Source: Struthidea cinerea (Eukaryota; Chordata; Aves; Passeriformes; Corcoracidae). Taken from it: DNA of 64,000 nucleotides. Positions 52,008 through 63,100 of this stretch are shown here, in pieces (positions within the stretch are counted from its first letter, which is position 1; each line of letters opens with the position of its first letter). The position numbers and the translations under genes are program-made. Under the pieces are notes generated by a model, which did no database searches, was not told the origin of the DNA, and saw nothing but the letters and a program-made list of their open reading frames with translations. The stretch covers positions 3,808,873-3,872,872 of the forward strand of contig VZTI01004803.1 of NCBI GenBank assembly GCA_013397865.1, written 5' to 3'.

Positions 52008-52582
52008 TGAAAAAAATTTCATAATAACCAGTCTAAACCTTCCCTGGCCCTATTTGATGCCATTTCTTGTCATTGTGTCACTTGTTTTGTGGGAGAAGAG
52101 GCCAATCCGCACCTCCTACCATCTCCTTTCAGGCAGCTGTAGAGAGCCATAAGGTCCCCTCTGAGCCTCCTTTTCTCCAGGCTGAAAAACCCCAGCTCCC
52201 TCAGCTGCTCTTCATCAGATCTGTGCTCCAGACCCTTCCCCAGCTCTGTTGTCCTTCTCTGGACATGCTCCAGGACCTCAATGTCCTTCTCGTAGTGAGG
52301 GGCCCAGAACTGAACACAGGATTTGAGATGCAGCCTCACCAGTGCTGAGTACAGAGGGACAATCACTGCCCTGGTCCTGCTGGCCACACCATTGCCGATA
52401 CAGGCCAGGGTGCCACTGGCTGCCTTGGCCACCTGGGCACACACTGGATCATGTTCACCCATGTGTCAACCAACACCCACAGGTCCTTTTCTGCCAGGTA
52501 GCATTCCAGACACTCTACCCCAAGACTGTAGTGCTGCATGGGGTTCTTGTGACCAAAATGCAATAAAGCACTTTGCTTTATT
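52008..52582 (-). mobile_element. CR1 LINE fragment, minus strand
   Basis: About 575 bp of antisense CR1. Clear blocks in order: 'cagtctaaaccttccctggc', 'gtgggagaagaggcc', 'ctcctttcaggcagctgtag', 'ctccttttctccaggctgaa', 'ctccaggacctcaatgtcc' and 'gtgaggggcccagaactgaa'. It then runs into 'ttcttgtgaccaaaatgc' and fades by 52582 before an AT-rich patch. The 3' terminal ~150 bp and octamer tail are absent at the low-coordinate side, so this is an internal piece. Open frames on both strands (for example 130 codons at 52070-52462 minus) are remnants or shadows of the element. Confidence 0.92.
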
Positions 52583-53745
52583 TTTTTTTTTAATTTATTT
52601 TTTTAAATTTAAAATTCCTGTAGTCACAATCCACCTGTGCAGCCTGATTTCACCTGTGGGTCAGAGAGGCCACTCCATGTGTATGTCTCTCTGTTTTGCT
52701 GGGGTAGGTTCTGTTGACATATTTATATTCTTTTGGGACTGGGAAATCTTTGACACAATGGAAGGAGCACTTGGATTCATGTCATCCATGTATGCTCAGA
52801 ATGTCATGTTGCAAGGCATGGGTTTCAGTGCATGCTAATTTCAAAAGCACTGTTCAGTCTTGGCAGGAATTTCCAGATGTGTGGTACAGATCATAAGGGT
52901 TTTCCTCATTGTTTCATTTCCAAATATTCTAGACTCCAGTAGAAGGTTGTCAGTTCAGAACACTGGCCTCAAAAGCATGAAGGACAAAAGAGGTGCAGTA
53001 GCAATTCGATAATAAAGAAAGAAAGTAATTTTCTACAGCACTACCTGAATAAAAAGGAAGGAAAAAAGAGAGGTTGGAAGAGCTTTTGAGAGAATTTCTG
53101 AGACAGCAAGAAGGGAACCAGAGGAAAATTAGACTGCAAGTTCAAAAGGCTGCAATGCCACCTGCATGGATATTTCTTACTGAAGAACGAAAATTAATCT
53201 GAACTCTGACCCTTTTGAAGTTCTCACACCATTCATGCAAATACAGCTCTATTATAGGTGGATAGCAGTTTGGTTTCAGCTAATGCATTCAAAAGTGTTC
53301 AACAAGACTGAGACATATTCAAGTATTCTATGTATCTATAATGGCTTGAACTAAATTCAAATGCCTTGGGGGCCCCCCTGTGTATGGTGAAGCTCATAGA
53401 ATTCTATATCAAATAACCTCTTTTATTTCTTTGAAGTGTCATAATTTATTGGCAAAGTTTTATCTCTTCCCCATTGTGCAGGTCATGCTGTAATTATTCC
53501 AACCACTTTAAAGGTGGGGAACAGACACATTTCAGAAACCTTATGTAGTAGTTTGTCTGGGAAAAAGAATATTGTTTTCAATAATAAGAACAGCAAATGA
53601 ATTATAAGAATAGTACTGCTGCCTTAAATGCCTTTCTTCTTTCATGCAAAGCAGAATTTTGTTCATAAAAAGAATACGTATGCTTCTTGCTTCTCTTTTT
53701 GAACTGCAATAAAGCATGTCATCTGGGTTTTTTTCTTTACTTTGG

Positions 53746-53775
53746 TTTTATTTATTTATTTATTTTTATTTTTAA
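53746..53775. repeat. (TTTA)n-rich run
   Basis: Several TTTA/TATT units followed by T-rich sequence. Confidence 0.75.
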
Positions 53776-54279
53776 ATCTGGGCTCTCTTTATTATGTCTT
53801 TATGAAACTGTAGAAGGAAGGTTTTAAAAAGACTTTGAAATTTTCCACATCTTTCATATCACACTGTTTGAATCAATGGATTAAGGCACATAAAGTCCCA
53901 AAACCTTAAGTGATATGTAGATCATATTTCACTCACGTTGCTAGCATTTTGCTTATTCAGACTTCCTTCTTCTTTGAAGCAAAATCTACATCCTTTCTAA
54001 ATGGGCTAAAACAGGAAAAAATCTAGGAAGGGCTTTTGTTTAAGAAGCAACTGTTAGATGCTATATTTGAAGATCTTTCTATATTTAAAAAACAGTTTTC
54101 AGAGAGATTTTACGTGCTTTTCAGGTGCATTTAAGTGCCTAGATAATTTCACACTTAAAATTCCTGCCTTAATATTCATCTTATTTAATTACTGAAAAGG
54201 GCAGGAAAAATACATTTTCAGCTAATAGAAATGAGGAAAACTTGGTCAGTGCTGAGGAAAAGAAACGTTGTGCTCCTCA

Positions 54280-54293
54280 AATATATATATATA
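54280..54293. repeat. (AT)n run
   Basis: About seven AT units. Confidence 0.8.
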
Positions 54294-55035
54294 GATAATA
54301 ACACCCATTATGATTCTTATGTTCCTGCAGAGATACACTGCAAGTAGAAATCCATCTACTTAGTATTCAAAATTTCGATACGTTACTCCTCTTCTGCAAA
54401 GATTATTTTAGCACCCTCTTCTTTCCGTGGGCGGGATGAAGTATTGCTATTTGAGGTGAGGACCAACACAAGGCGCTGTGGAAGAGTGGACCAATGAGAA
54501 TAAGCCATATTCCTTACACATCTGGAATGCCAGGTGTGCTCTTAAATAAATTTCCAGAGGCTGGAATTCCCTCAGACCTTGTAACTGGCACATGATGTAA
54601 TGTTTCTTGAAGTATCCAGGCCAGAGCTATCTCAATGAGAAAAATCTTTGATAGATGTTTTATTAATAGAGAAAATGACTGACAGGTCAGTAAAGGATAC
54701 AGTATTTGTGCTTGTCTATGTAGTAATTTTCTTCTAATGCTCTCACATTTCCATACTCTATTCCTTAGGTGAACATGCAATCACTAGTTATAGAATGTCT
54801 CTAGTCAAAGAATAACTTTTACAATAACAAAATTAGATATAATGATTTAATATTGCTACTTGTGAAAGAAGGACTAATAGTACTTCTAAATATGACTTTC
54901 TCTATAATTTGATTCTACCACTGCACAGGACTTTGTTAAAATGCTGTTAAATTAATGTAATTTAAATTAAGAAAGACATAAAGACTTGGAATTAAGTTCA
55001 GAGGTGTAACTAAAGTAATTTGAGAAAAAAATAAT

Positions 55036-55041
55036 GTGAAC
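55036..55041. repeat. Target-site duplication GTGAAC, left copy
   Basis: Exact match to 55382-55387 on the other side of the minus-strand LTR. Six bp is the length expected for ERVK-class and alpharetrovirus-like integration. Confidence 0.85.
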
Positions 55042-55381
55042 TAATACCGTATTTGGCCCGGTTCCGTCGGTATTACAGTCAAGTGGCAAAGAGGCAGGAA
55101 AGAGATTCTCTTTTCATCCTGCTTGATGGTTTATTCCATGCTTACAGCCGAAATCCCAAAGCAAATCTGAAACCCAATCCCGAAGGTCTCGTTTTTAACC
55201 GGGGCCAGGGAGAAAGGTGGGATTAGGGAATGGGGACCAATGGGAGAATGCCAGGGGAGTGATGAGGCTTACAGCCAACCGGGAGATTCAAACCGGGACA
55301 GACCATACCAAGGAAACAAAGCATTCTAACGGGAGAGCTTCTGGTCGCCCCAACACAAAGGCATGTTCACCGATCCCCACA
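55042..55381 (-). mobile_element. Solo LTR, ERVK-like, minus strand
   Basis: A compact 340-bp LTR flanked by a perfect 6-bp duplication GTGAAC. Read on the minus strand it starts TGTGGGGATC (55381). It has a CCAAT-type CCCATTGG (55237-55244), a TATA-like TTAAAAA (55191-55198) and a polyadenylation signal AATAAA (55130-55135), in U3-R-U5 order. It ends ...GGTATTA at 55042. The last two bases are TA instead of the canonical CA, an oddity that could be a point change or a family trait. It is richer in CpG and GC than its surroundings. With intact promoter signals and an unmutated duplication it looks young. No internal viral genes adjoin it. Inner inverted-terminus-like CCCCAACA at 55348-55355 was considered as an end but has no matching duplication. 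Confidence 0.85.
55130..55135 (-). promoter_or_regulatory. LTR polyadenylation signal AATAAA (minus)
   Basis: TTTATT on plus reads AATAAA on minus, about 90 bp before the 3' end of the minus-strand LTR. Confidence 0.7.
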
Positions 55382-55387
55382 GTGAAC
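55382..55387. repeat. Target-site duplication GTGAAC, right copy
   Basis: Matches 55036-55041 exactly. Confidence 0.85.
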
Positions 55388-55516
55388 CATATTTGGATGT
55401 ATCTTGAATCTTATTCACGGGATGTCCAAACATGTATGCTACCAGACATTAGTGTATGTGGTCTTCAGACTTTATACAGTGCATTTTTTCCTACTAGCCA
55501 GTACATAGTATGATTA
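55388..55516. other. Unique AT-rich spacer between the two LTRs
   Basis: Looks like ordinary host sequence; it resembles the DNA outside the LTRs rather than any viral internal region. This argues the two LTRs are separate insertions and not one provirus. Confidence 0.6.
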
Positions 55517-55522
55517 ATTGCC
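55517..55522. repeat. Target-site duplication ATTGCC, left copy
   Basis: Exact match to 56080-56085 across the plus-strand LTR. Confidence 0.87.
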
Positions 55523-55590
55523 TGTTGGGGTGTCCTGGCAAACCTGCCAGCCTAGGGTGTGGGGGGACAGACCTGCGCCTGGGAAAACCC

Positions 55591-55681
55591 CCTCGGTTTA
55601 TGATATCTCTATACAAATGTGTATTGGTTCACCCCAGTTCCCCTCGGGTTATGGTATCTCTATACAAATGTGTATTGGTTT
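55591..55681 (+). repeat. 51-bp direct repeat in LTR U3
   Basis: Two units starting at 55591 (cctcggtttatgatatc) and 55642 (cctcgggttatggtatc) share 'tctctatacaaatgtgtatt'. Duplicated U3 blocks of this kind often carry enhancer sites in retroviral LTRs; enhancer function here is inference. Confidence 0.88.
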
Positions 55682-55830
55682 CTCCCTTCCCCCCCGCGGT
55701 GCCAGGGGTGTTGGGCTGGCCCCGGGTTCTCTCCCTCCCCATTGGCTGTTGCTGTAAGCCCCGCCCCCCCAGTCCCCAGGACCCGGGAGAAACGAGCCGT
55801 TCCCAGCCAGACTGCTGCCGGGGACGAGCG

Positions 55831-55836
55831 AATAAA
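55831..55836 (+). promoter_or_regulatory. LTR polyadenylation signal AATAAA
   Basis: AATAAA in the expected R position, about 70 bp after the GC box. Confidence 0.75.
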
Positions 55837-56079
55837 CATCTCCAGCTCCTCCAGCGTCTCCGTTCTCGCCTTCCTTTGTTCCTGGGGTCCCAGGGGGTCC
55901 AAACCAAACCCCCTGTGGACGTCGCTGTCTCACCCTAGAGAGGGATCCGGCAGCCAGATAAGAGAAATACAGTCAGCTTGGCCGGCTTTTAAAGTGTGGT
56001 CTAAAATCTGCTATTTTGCTGGGCTAGCTCGGAATCTCACCCCCGAGCCAGCCAGCCACGGCAGGCAGACAAAGAGACA

Positions 56080-56085
56080 ATTGCC
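56080..56085. repeat. Target-site duplication ATTGCC, right copy
   Basis: Matches 55517-55522 exactly. Confidence 0.87.
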
Positions 56086-56789
56086 TCTACACATTATCAC
56101 TTATTTACAGTGTAAAATTAATTATTTTGTGTTTTATTAAAGAAATAAAAATTAATGTGTAGATTCTAATAATCTAGATTTGTAAAACACCATTAATTGG
56201 GAATTGGATTGTAGTTACCATAAAATCTTAAATTCTGGTAAATGATTTTTGCTTCGGAAAAAAGAATTTACAAGTTGACTACCTTACTTGTCACTTCTGC
56301 ACTGTTTAATTCATATAGACACCAAATAAAAAAAATGACTCATTCTTTCTTCCAACTTTTTAACTGACTGTAGAATTACTGCACTATATAAAACACCAAG
56401 ACTTGTATAAAACTTGCACTCTTTGTCTAAGGGGCATCTGTTTGCTACTGCAGTAAAAAATACAGTATTACTAACAAAATATCAGTAAATAAATCATTAG
56501 TACATTATATGGTTGTATAATTGTTTATATGATTAATAATCTTAATTCTGTTTCTGATCAGAAATCGTGCAGCTGATCAGGTCCTGAGTCACATAGGCTC
56601 TTACTCTGGGAGTAAGACATTGGATATTTTGGATGTCTACTGATTGGTGTGCCATTATGAAGGCAAATGTGAAGATGAGGTAATGTCAGTTTCCCACTGA
56701 ACTCTGCTTGGGTTTTTGAGGTAAATATTACATCAGTTCCTAATTTCACTCCTTTCCAACTATTTAACTTTCACAATAATTATAATAGC
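56086..56789. other. Unique noncoding stretch
   Basis: AT-rich host sequence between the young LTR and the CR1; no gene or recognised repeat. Confidence 0.55.
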
Positions 56790-57181
56790 ATCATAGAATC
56801 ATAGAATGGTTTGGGTTGGAAGGGACCTTAAAGATCATCTAGTTTCAACTCCCTCCCACTATTGACAGAGACAGTTTGCTCTAGACCAGGTTGCTCAAAG
56901 CCCATCCAGCCTGGTCTTAAACAATTTCAGGGATGAGGCATCCACAGCTTCCCTGGGCAACCTGTTCCAGTGCCTCATCACCATCACAGGAAATAATTTC
57001 TTCCTAATATTGAATCTAAAGACACCTTTTTGCCATTTAAGGCTATTCCCCCTTGTCCTATCACTAAATGCCCTGGTAAAAAGTCCCTCTCCAGCTTTCC
57101 TTTAGCCCCCTTTAGGTAATGAAAGTCTGCAGTAAGGCCTGTCTGGAGCCTTCTCTTCTCCAGGCTGAACAAACACAAATC
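56790..57181 (-). mobile_element. CR1 LINE, 5'-truncated with 3' tail, minus strand
   Basis: A textbook bird CR1 insertion in antisense. The 3' tail is at the left: 'atcatagaatcatagaat' (the octamer ATTCTATG in reverse). The 3' end 'gggttggaagggacctt' and then 'ccagcctggtcttaaac', 'gcaacctgttccagtgcc' and 'cccccttgtcctatcac' follow. The 5' truncation lies at about 57181, after 'ctccaggctgaaca'. Only about 390 bp of a roughly 4.5-kb parent was copied, typical of CR1. It is less diverged than the copies at 10.5 and 15.9 kb. Confidence 0.95.
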
Positions 57182-60100
57182 TTATTCAGATATAGGCTTT
57201 GATTTGCATATGTGTTATTCCAACAGACAATAAAACTCCCCCAAAAATGTCTATATTCAAGTATGGCTATGTTTGTCTTGATTTATTGTTTTTAAAAGTC
57301 TGTAAACAGAGTTGATCTAGCACAAAGTATCCACATGCACGTCATAATACATTGTGTTATCCCAGTTTTACTGCTATGAAATACTCTCTGAGTGTCATCC
57401 CTCATGCCTCTATCGTTTCCAAATACAATGTCATGACTTACATAAGACCTGTATAAGAAACTTTGACAGTTGATATCTGCTGTTTGTTTCAGTATATTTA
57501 TCATCCTCTCAGTCAATATTCAATATATTCTAGGCAGGAACTCGGTAGGAACTGGAGGATATCATGGTGTATAATCAGTAAGAGAAAAATAGCCACTCAT
57601 CAATAAATCAGAAAAGTGACCAAAAATTAAAAAAACCCCAAACCTCAAACAAGCATATTTTGGAAGAATCACCAAACTACTGAAACATCTGTAATGAAGT
57701 TCACATCTGCCACCCCCACACAGTTTTGGGTGTACACAGCTAGCACCCACACAAAGTCTGGTCCCTTCCAGAATGAGAAAGACTCCTTCAACATCCCTGA
57801 GGTAGGGATGTTGTTCAAAAGTAGCAAACCACTCTTTTCTGACAGGAATACTTCTGATACAGAGGAAAAAGTCAGAAATCATAGTAAGGAGAGCAAGTGC
57901 TTCCTTGCTTGCTTAGAGGTCTTCCTAAGATGAATGTCAGGAAATTTTGATCAGGGTGGTAAGGTTTCTGCCTGTTGCTATGACAACACAAAAAGAATCT
58001 AACCGATTGAAACCAGATTGTGCAATAGAAAGTAAGAGTCTATAGGCCATAATTTCCACTGAACTACATGTCAGGCATATTTCAGCACAGCTCTTTGCTT
58101 TGCAGACAAGTTCACTGAGGATGCAAAAATGTTTCACACACATTGGGCTATTTGAACATTTTGTGTGTTTTTTTTTCTGGCAGACATTCCATATAACAAC
58201 GAAACATGTATTTTGGGCACAGCTGTTAAATAGTTACCTTTGTACTCACATCAGGAAGCATGGACTCATTTGATGTCCTGCATTTGCTATGGTCCCTAGC
58301 TGCAAACAAAAAAGCTTAAGTTCCTGAAAATACAGATAGATATTCTTATGCCATAGCTGTCTGTTATGATGTGGTAAGTAAGAACAGGATCTACAGCTTT
58401 GTAAAAAGCCACGGTAATTATGCTAAATATACTGTTACCAGCTTCTCTGGCACAGAATGAAAAAAACTCGTCTGACCAGCTTCCCATTGCAAAGTCTTCA
58501 CCATGGCGGATGCTAATATGTCCAAAAGTACATGCAATCACTTCTATCTCCTCCCCTTGCCGCTGCCTCGCCTGCCTTCCTCTGCAATCCCATACTCTGC
58601 AAGTAGATTCAGATTCCTCTGCGTCAGCTCCAGAGCTTTCTCTAGTGGTGTTGATGAGATAACTAGGCTCTTGGGAGTGAGATAATTGTGGCGGGCCTTT
58701 CCTATTGCCAGTAGTTCACTTCCCATCATCTGTCCACTGAAGGAACAGCCACACAAAATTCCTCTCTTGCTAAAGGGTGAGCATGCATTCAAAACGCCAA
58801 AGGATTAGGCGAGTAATTTTCAACTAGAAAAAGAACAGTGCAAGTGAAGCTGTGAAAAACAGTAGCAGTAATCTTCATGCCTTGTGGTGCAAGAAATACT
58901 GCTGAAATTTTAATGAAAGGGTGGGGTCTTGTAACTTCACCAATACAACCCAATACATGCAGGGAAGTCTGGTTAATGGGACACTGTGTGATTGCTTTTG
59001 AAAGTAACAAGGTCAGGGAGGTTTAACTGTTACTGTTTGTATTTACGGGTAGCAGTAGGCAGCATTTTGAAGTTATCCATGTTAGCATTTTTGATCAGTT
59101 TATTGTGCTCACATCGTGACTTTTCAACACCTAAAAGAAAACACTTTAGCTATTGGCAGAAGCATTTGTCATCTGAGACTATAAGCAGATTAAATAGCAC
59201 ATAGGCATATTTGTGTGATAATAAAGATATTGGGGAATTAAATGACAGACATGTTTTTAGACTTCTATTTTTAAAATTCAAAACACAGTAAAATTGTTCT
59301 TCTGCATAACTACAAGAACTAAAAATTGATTAACAATGTTGTCATTGATGTGATTGTCCAGTGACAACTCAAAACTTAATATTAAATTCTTACTAAACTT
59401 GAAAAAATGACAAAGAATCTTATCATGAAAACCATTTTAATTTCTTTGTACATTCTTTAGTGTCATTGGGTATAGAAAGGAAGAGTGTTAAAGTTAACCC
59501 TTCTCTTAACAGTTTTCTTTTAGTCTTTATGAGTCACTCCTTCATTACTAATTTGTATACCAAAAATGATGTTTGATGTTGTTTCGACATGAGTGAGTAT
59601 TGACTTAATTATGCATGGAAGAAGAAATACTTTCTCAGGCAATTTACCTTCTTATGTAAGATTAACTATATGACTTTAAAAAAAAATTAATCAAAACTCT
59701 GTATGAGTCTTGATCTGAACTAATGAAGCGACTCATGAGTTTCTAGCAATAAGACTTCATGGCACTTTGATATTTCTGCTGCTCTGTTAGCTTATTTCAC
59801 ATGTTAATTACAAATGTCTAAAACTATTTCAGAGTAAACAGCAATGCATTATGCAGAAATGTTACCCTTCTCAATATTCTGCAGAAAGCCAGATACCAAG
59901 GCTGTTCATAAATGCTTGTTTATTTGGAAAGGAAGGAAGGACAAAATATGTGCAATATTACTTCTGTGGATACGTTTATAGGTATCCCATGTCTTTCAAG
60001 CGCTCATTACTCCCCAGATCACCTCCTCTCTTTGTCTCCACTGTTAATTTTCTTTCAGTCCAGACTCTTGCAGGGCCAGGAAAAGTTCACCTGCTACAGT

Positions 60101-63100
60101 GATATTTTTTTGTTTGTTGGTTTGGGTTTTTTAATATACCTCTGTGGATCATTAACCCCAAAAAACCACATGGGGTTAAGCTTTTAGGATGAGAATTTTT
60201 TAGCATGTTAATAAGACTAAGGTCAGTACCAGAGTTATTCTTTCTTATATTAAGTCCTGTATTTAAAACCCTTTAGAAAGCTGTGTGTAGTTTACTTTGC
60301 TAAACTGCAATCAGGTGCTTCAGGCGTAATCTGTGTGGGAATGAATGTATTGTGCATAAGGTAAAGAGAGTTTTACCAAGCAGAAAATACTGTAGATGCA
60401 TCTGAGAAAATCCAGGGACCAGTTCTAATTAATTATTGATAATTTTGAGGTATGTCTGGGTTCAGAGATATCATTGTAACCACTGTCACATAAACATTCT
60501 TTGCACACCTGAGGGAATACCATGTCTAAGATAAACAAAACAAATGTTTTTAGTAGCAGGTTGTTTATTCTGTGTAAACAAAACTAAAAAAATCCAGAAA
60601 AAAGAGTTAAAAACCTCTCATGTGTTAGCATTAATATAATTACCTGTGTTTCTTTCATGACTGTTTATGAATTCTACCTCCTATGCATCGATAGCTAAAC
60701 CTTTGCAGGTCATATGCAGTCTTTCACATGTTTGTGTACTCAGAGCCTGATATAGCCTCATTTCCTACTTTTCGTTTCTTCATTACTCATCCCCTCTGGA
60801 CTGTTTTTATCTGTGTTTTCCTTCTGGTGTTATTATTTTAGCAACAGACTATCTGTATTATGACATTGTCTCTGATCCTGCCCATGTTATGTGAATAGTA
60901 TAGCTATATAATATTCCCAGAATTTGTGCAATTTGTTTACCATTTTTTGATATTTTTTCTTGTGCTTGAACCAGTGGAAATTTTAGCACTGACTTCAAAA
61001 CCAAAATCCTTGAGATTGCTCTTTTAAACACACCAAACCAGAGATATTATAACCAGAAATTAATACGTAGATCCTAGAACCGAGAGCATCAGTCAATTGA
61101 GCTGCTGTTTAATCATTTTTGGAATTGAAAAGGAAGATTCAGCTGCTTTGACATCTTGGCAGAGAGTTTCTGGGTCAAAACCTATCTTTTTAAATTCAGT
61201 CTTGATTTGACTCAGACCTCTGCAATTTTGCATCAGGAGCCAGAATCTATATCTGACACTGCTGAAATATTCTGCGACACTGGCCTCTGCAGGTGAATTA
61301 TTCACTATTATTATTTCTTTCTTATAAAATTGGAGTTCGTACTCTCTTTCTCCATGGCAGTTATGCCAGGTAGTACTAGTGAGAGGTTGAAACGGTAGTA
61401 ATGGCAAGGCAGGTAGAACATTCCTTTCATTAGTAGTAATGTTCTCTGCCCACTATATTCCAAATTTGTTCCAGGCATCTTAAACATTTTCATTTTCTGC
61501 ATCAGTTGGCTAAAATTAAAGTTATTTACACATTTTTTTCCAAGACCTATGAGGACTACACACTTTAGTAAGACTGCACATTTCTCACATAAAATCAAAC
61601 TTTATTTACCTGCACACACTTGTTCAACTAGATTTTATAGCAACATTTCCAATTTATTATCTGTCCTGTTTGACATTCTTGGTTTTTGCTTTCTTTGATT
61701 GCTGATTACAAGCAGACTCTGTTTCTACATGAAATTTCTATACTTATTGTGCAACATTCACTTCCTAAAAAGACAAAAATATCCATAATTTGGAATAAAA
61801 GGGTCACACAATAGATTGATTTCAGTTTCCTTAGATTTTGATTAGGGATTTGTGTAAACTGTCTATGCCTTGGTATGTGAAAGCATTCATAGGCATTCAT
61901 TTGCACAGCCCACTCTTTCCAGGTATCTTTTGTAATGTAACAACCAAAAAAATTATCTTGGGCTAATTTTTGAATGTGAAAATGGCACAGTTTCAGAAAT
62001 CATTACAAAATTTCCTCAGATTTTGTAATTTATTAAGTCCTGAATATTTCACATGTAAAAAACCAATGGGTGATAAAAATTTTGTTAATATTTATTACAC
62101 TTTGTAATTCACTAGCAAAACTGAATATGAGATGACATTTTCTCTCCTTATGAAGTATAATTTTGTATGTATCATATTTGTCTGTAATACATAGAAGTAA
62201 TGCAGCAACTAGCAAGCTTAGACTGAAGATATTGGAGACAATCTGACTTAGAACATTGACTGTCTTACACAACTTACATATGTGCAACTTTTCTATTTCT
62301 CATACTCATTTACGAAGCCAGAACTAACTATGTATTCACTGAATGAATCCCTATGTGCAATTCCCAGTCAGTCATGTTGATGGAGTAAAGGCAGTCTTGC
62401 ATGGTACCTAGTAGAATGCACAGAAAATACTTTAGAAATTATATCTACTATGGTTAAAATACCTGTTCGTTTGCTTCCTAAGGTGACTGTTCTTCATTGT
62501 CTTAGGTTTGTCACATTTGAGAAAACACTTGTGTTTTTGAACGTAGGTCTTTTTCAGATTTGCAAATTGCCAGAAAATTATTTGTTTAAGGTTATGTTTC
62601 TATAATATTATACTCATTTAAGATTTTTTTTGAACTGTAGGAGGTGTACTTTTTGTTAAGAAGAGACGGAAAGACTGACTTCAAGCTATTGTTACTATTT
62701 TATTTGTCTGTTCTCTTAATCACACAGGCATTCTCAAAATATGCTGCTTTCACTGTAATTTTCATAACTCATTTGGATGTATTATTAAGTAATATCCTTA
62801 AAAATAGAAAGGTCACAGTGTCACTTCACAATAAGTGAACTGATTTTTACTCCGACTGCCTATCCTTACTATACAGAATGGTAAGCATTCGGGGTATTGC
62901 ACGGGTTTGAACAACCCTCTATTCAGTTTCTTTGTACTAAGAGTTACTAAATAATTTTCTTAGTCTAGTGGGAATAAAGAAATGTATTTGCTGATGGCTG
63001 TGAATTCTTCAAAATTATTTGTTTTGTATCACATATTTTCTCAGGTCTGCACTGGCTTCCCATTACTGATGACTCTTCAAAGTCAACTCAGGGAATTCCT

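Larger units (their letters stand above)
52583..55035. other. Unique noncoding stretch
   Basis: AT-rich, no gene. Starts with a T/A-rich patch (52577-52620) next to the CR1. Holds a TTTA-rich run at 53746-53775 and an AT run at 54280-54293. Confidence 0.5.
55523..56079 (+). mobile_element. Solo LTR, ERVK-like, plus strand
   Basis: A 557-bp LTR from TGTTGGGG (55523) to GAGACA (56079), with perfect 6-bp duplications ATTGCC on both sides. U3 holds a 51-bp direct repeat (55591-55681). The core promoter region has an inverted CCAAT box (CCATTGGCTG, 55739-55748) and a GC box (CCCCGCCCC, near 55758-55767). R contains AATAAA at 55831-55836. The rest is a U5-like GC-rich tail. Base composition is far more GC- and CpG-rich than the surrounding DNA, consistent with a recent insertion. 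Several 80-170-codon open frames on both strands fall in this GC-rich DNA and are not genes. No gag, pol or env remains, so a full provirus was reduced to a solo LTR by recombination. Confidence 0.9.

Noticed and set aside
52070..52838. Frames of 130 codons (minus) and 171 codons (plus)
   Set aside because: They derive mostly from the minus-strand CR1 fragment; the plus frame runs out of it into AT-rich sequence and has no domain.
55042..56079. The two LTRs as the ends of a single provirus
   Set aside because: They have opposite orientation, different lengths and sequences, and separate perfect target duplications; the spacer is only 141 bp of host-like DNA.
55510..56140. Several 80-173-codon frames on both strands, rich in Pro, Arg and Gly
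   Set aside because: They fall in the GC-rich young LTR and overlap its promoter and polyadenylation signals.
61093..61407. 104-codon minus-strand frame with mixed composition
   Set aside because: No recognised domain, no neighbouring exons and no repeat link; length is within chance for the window.
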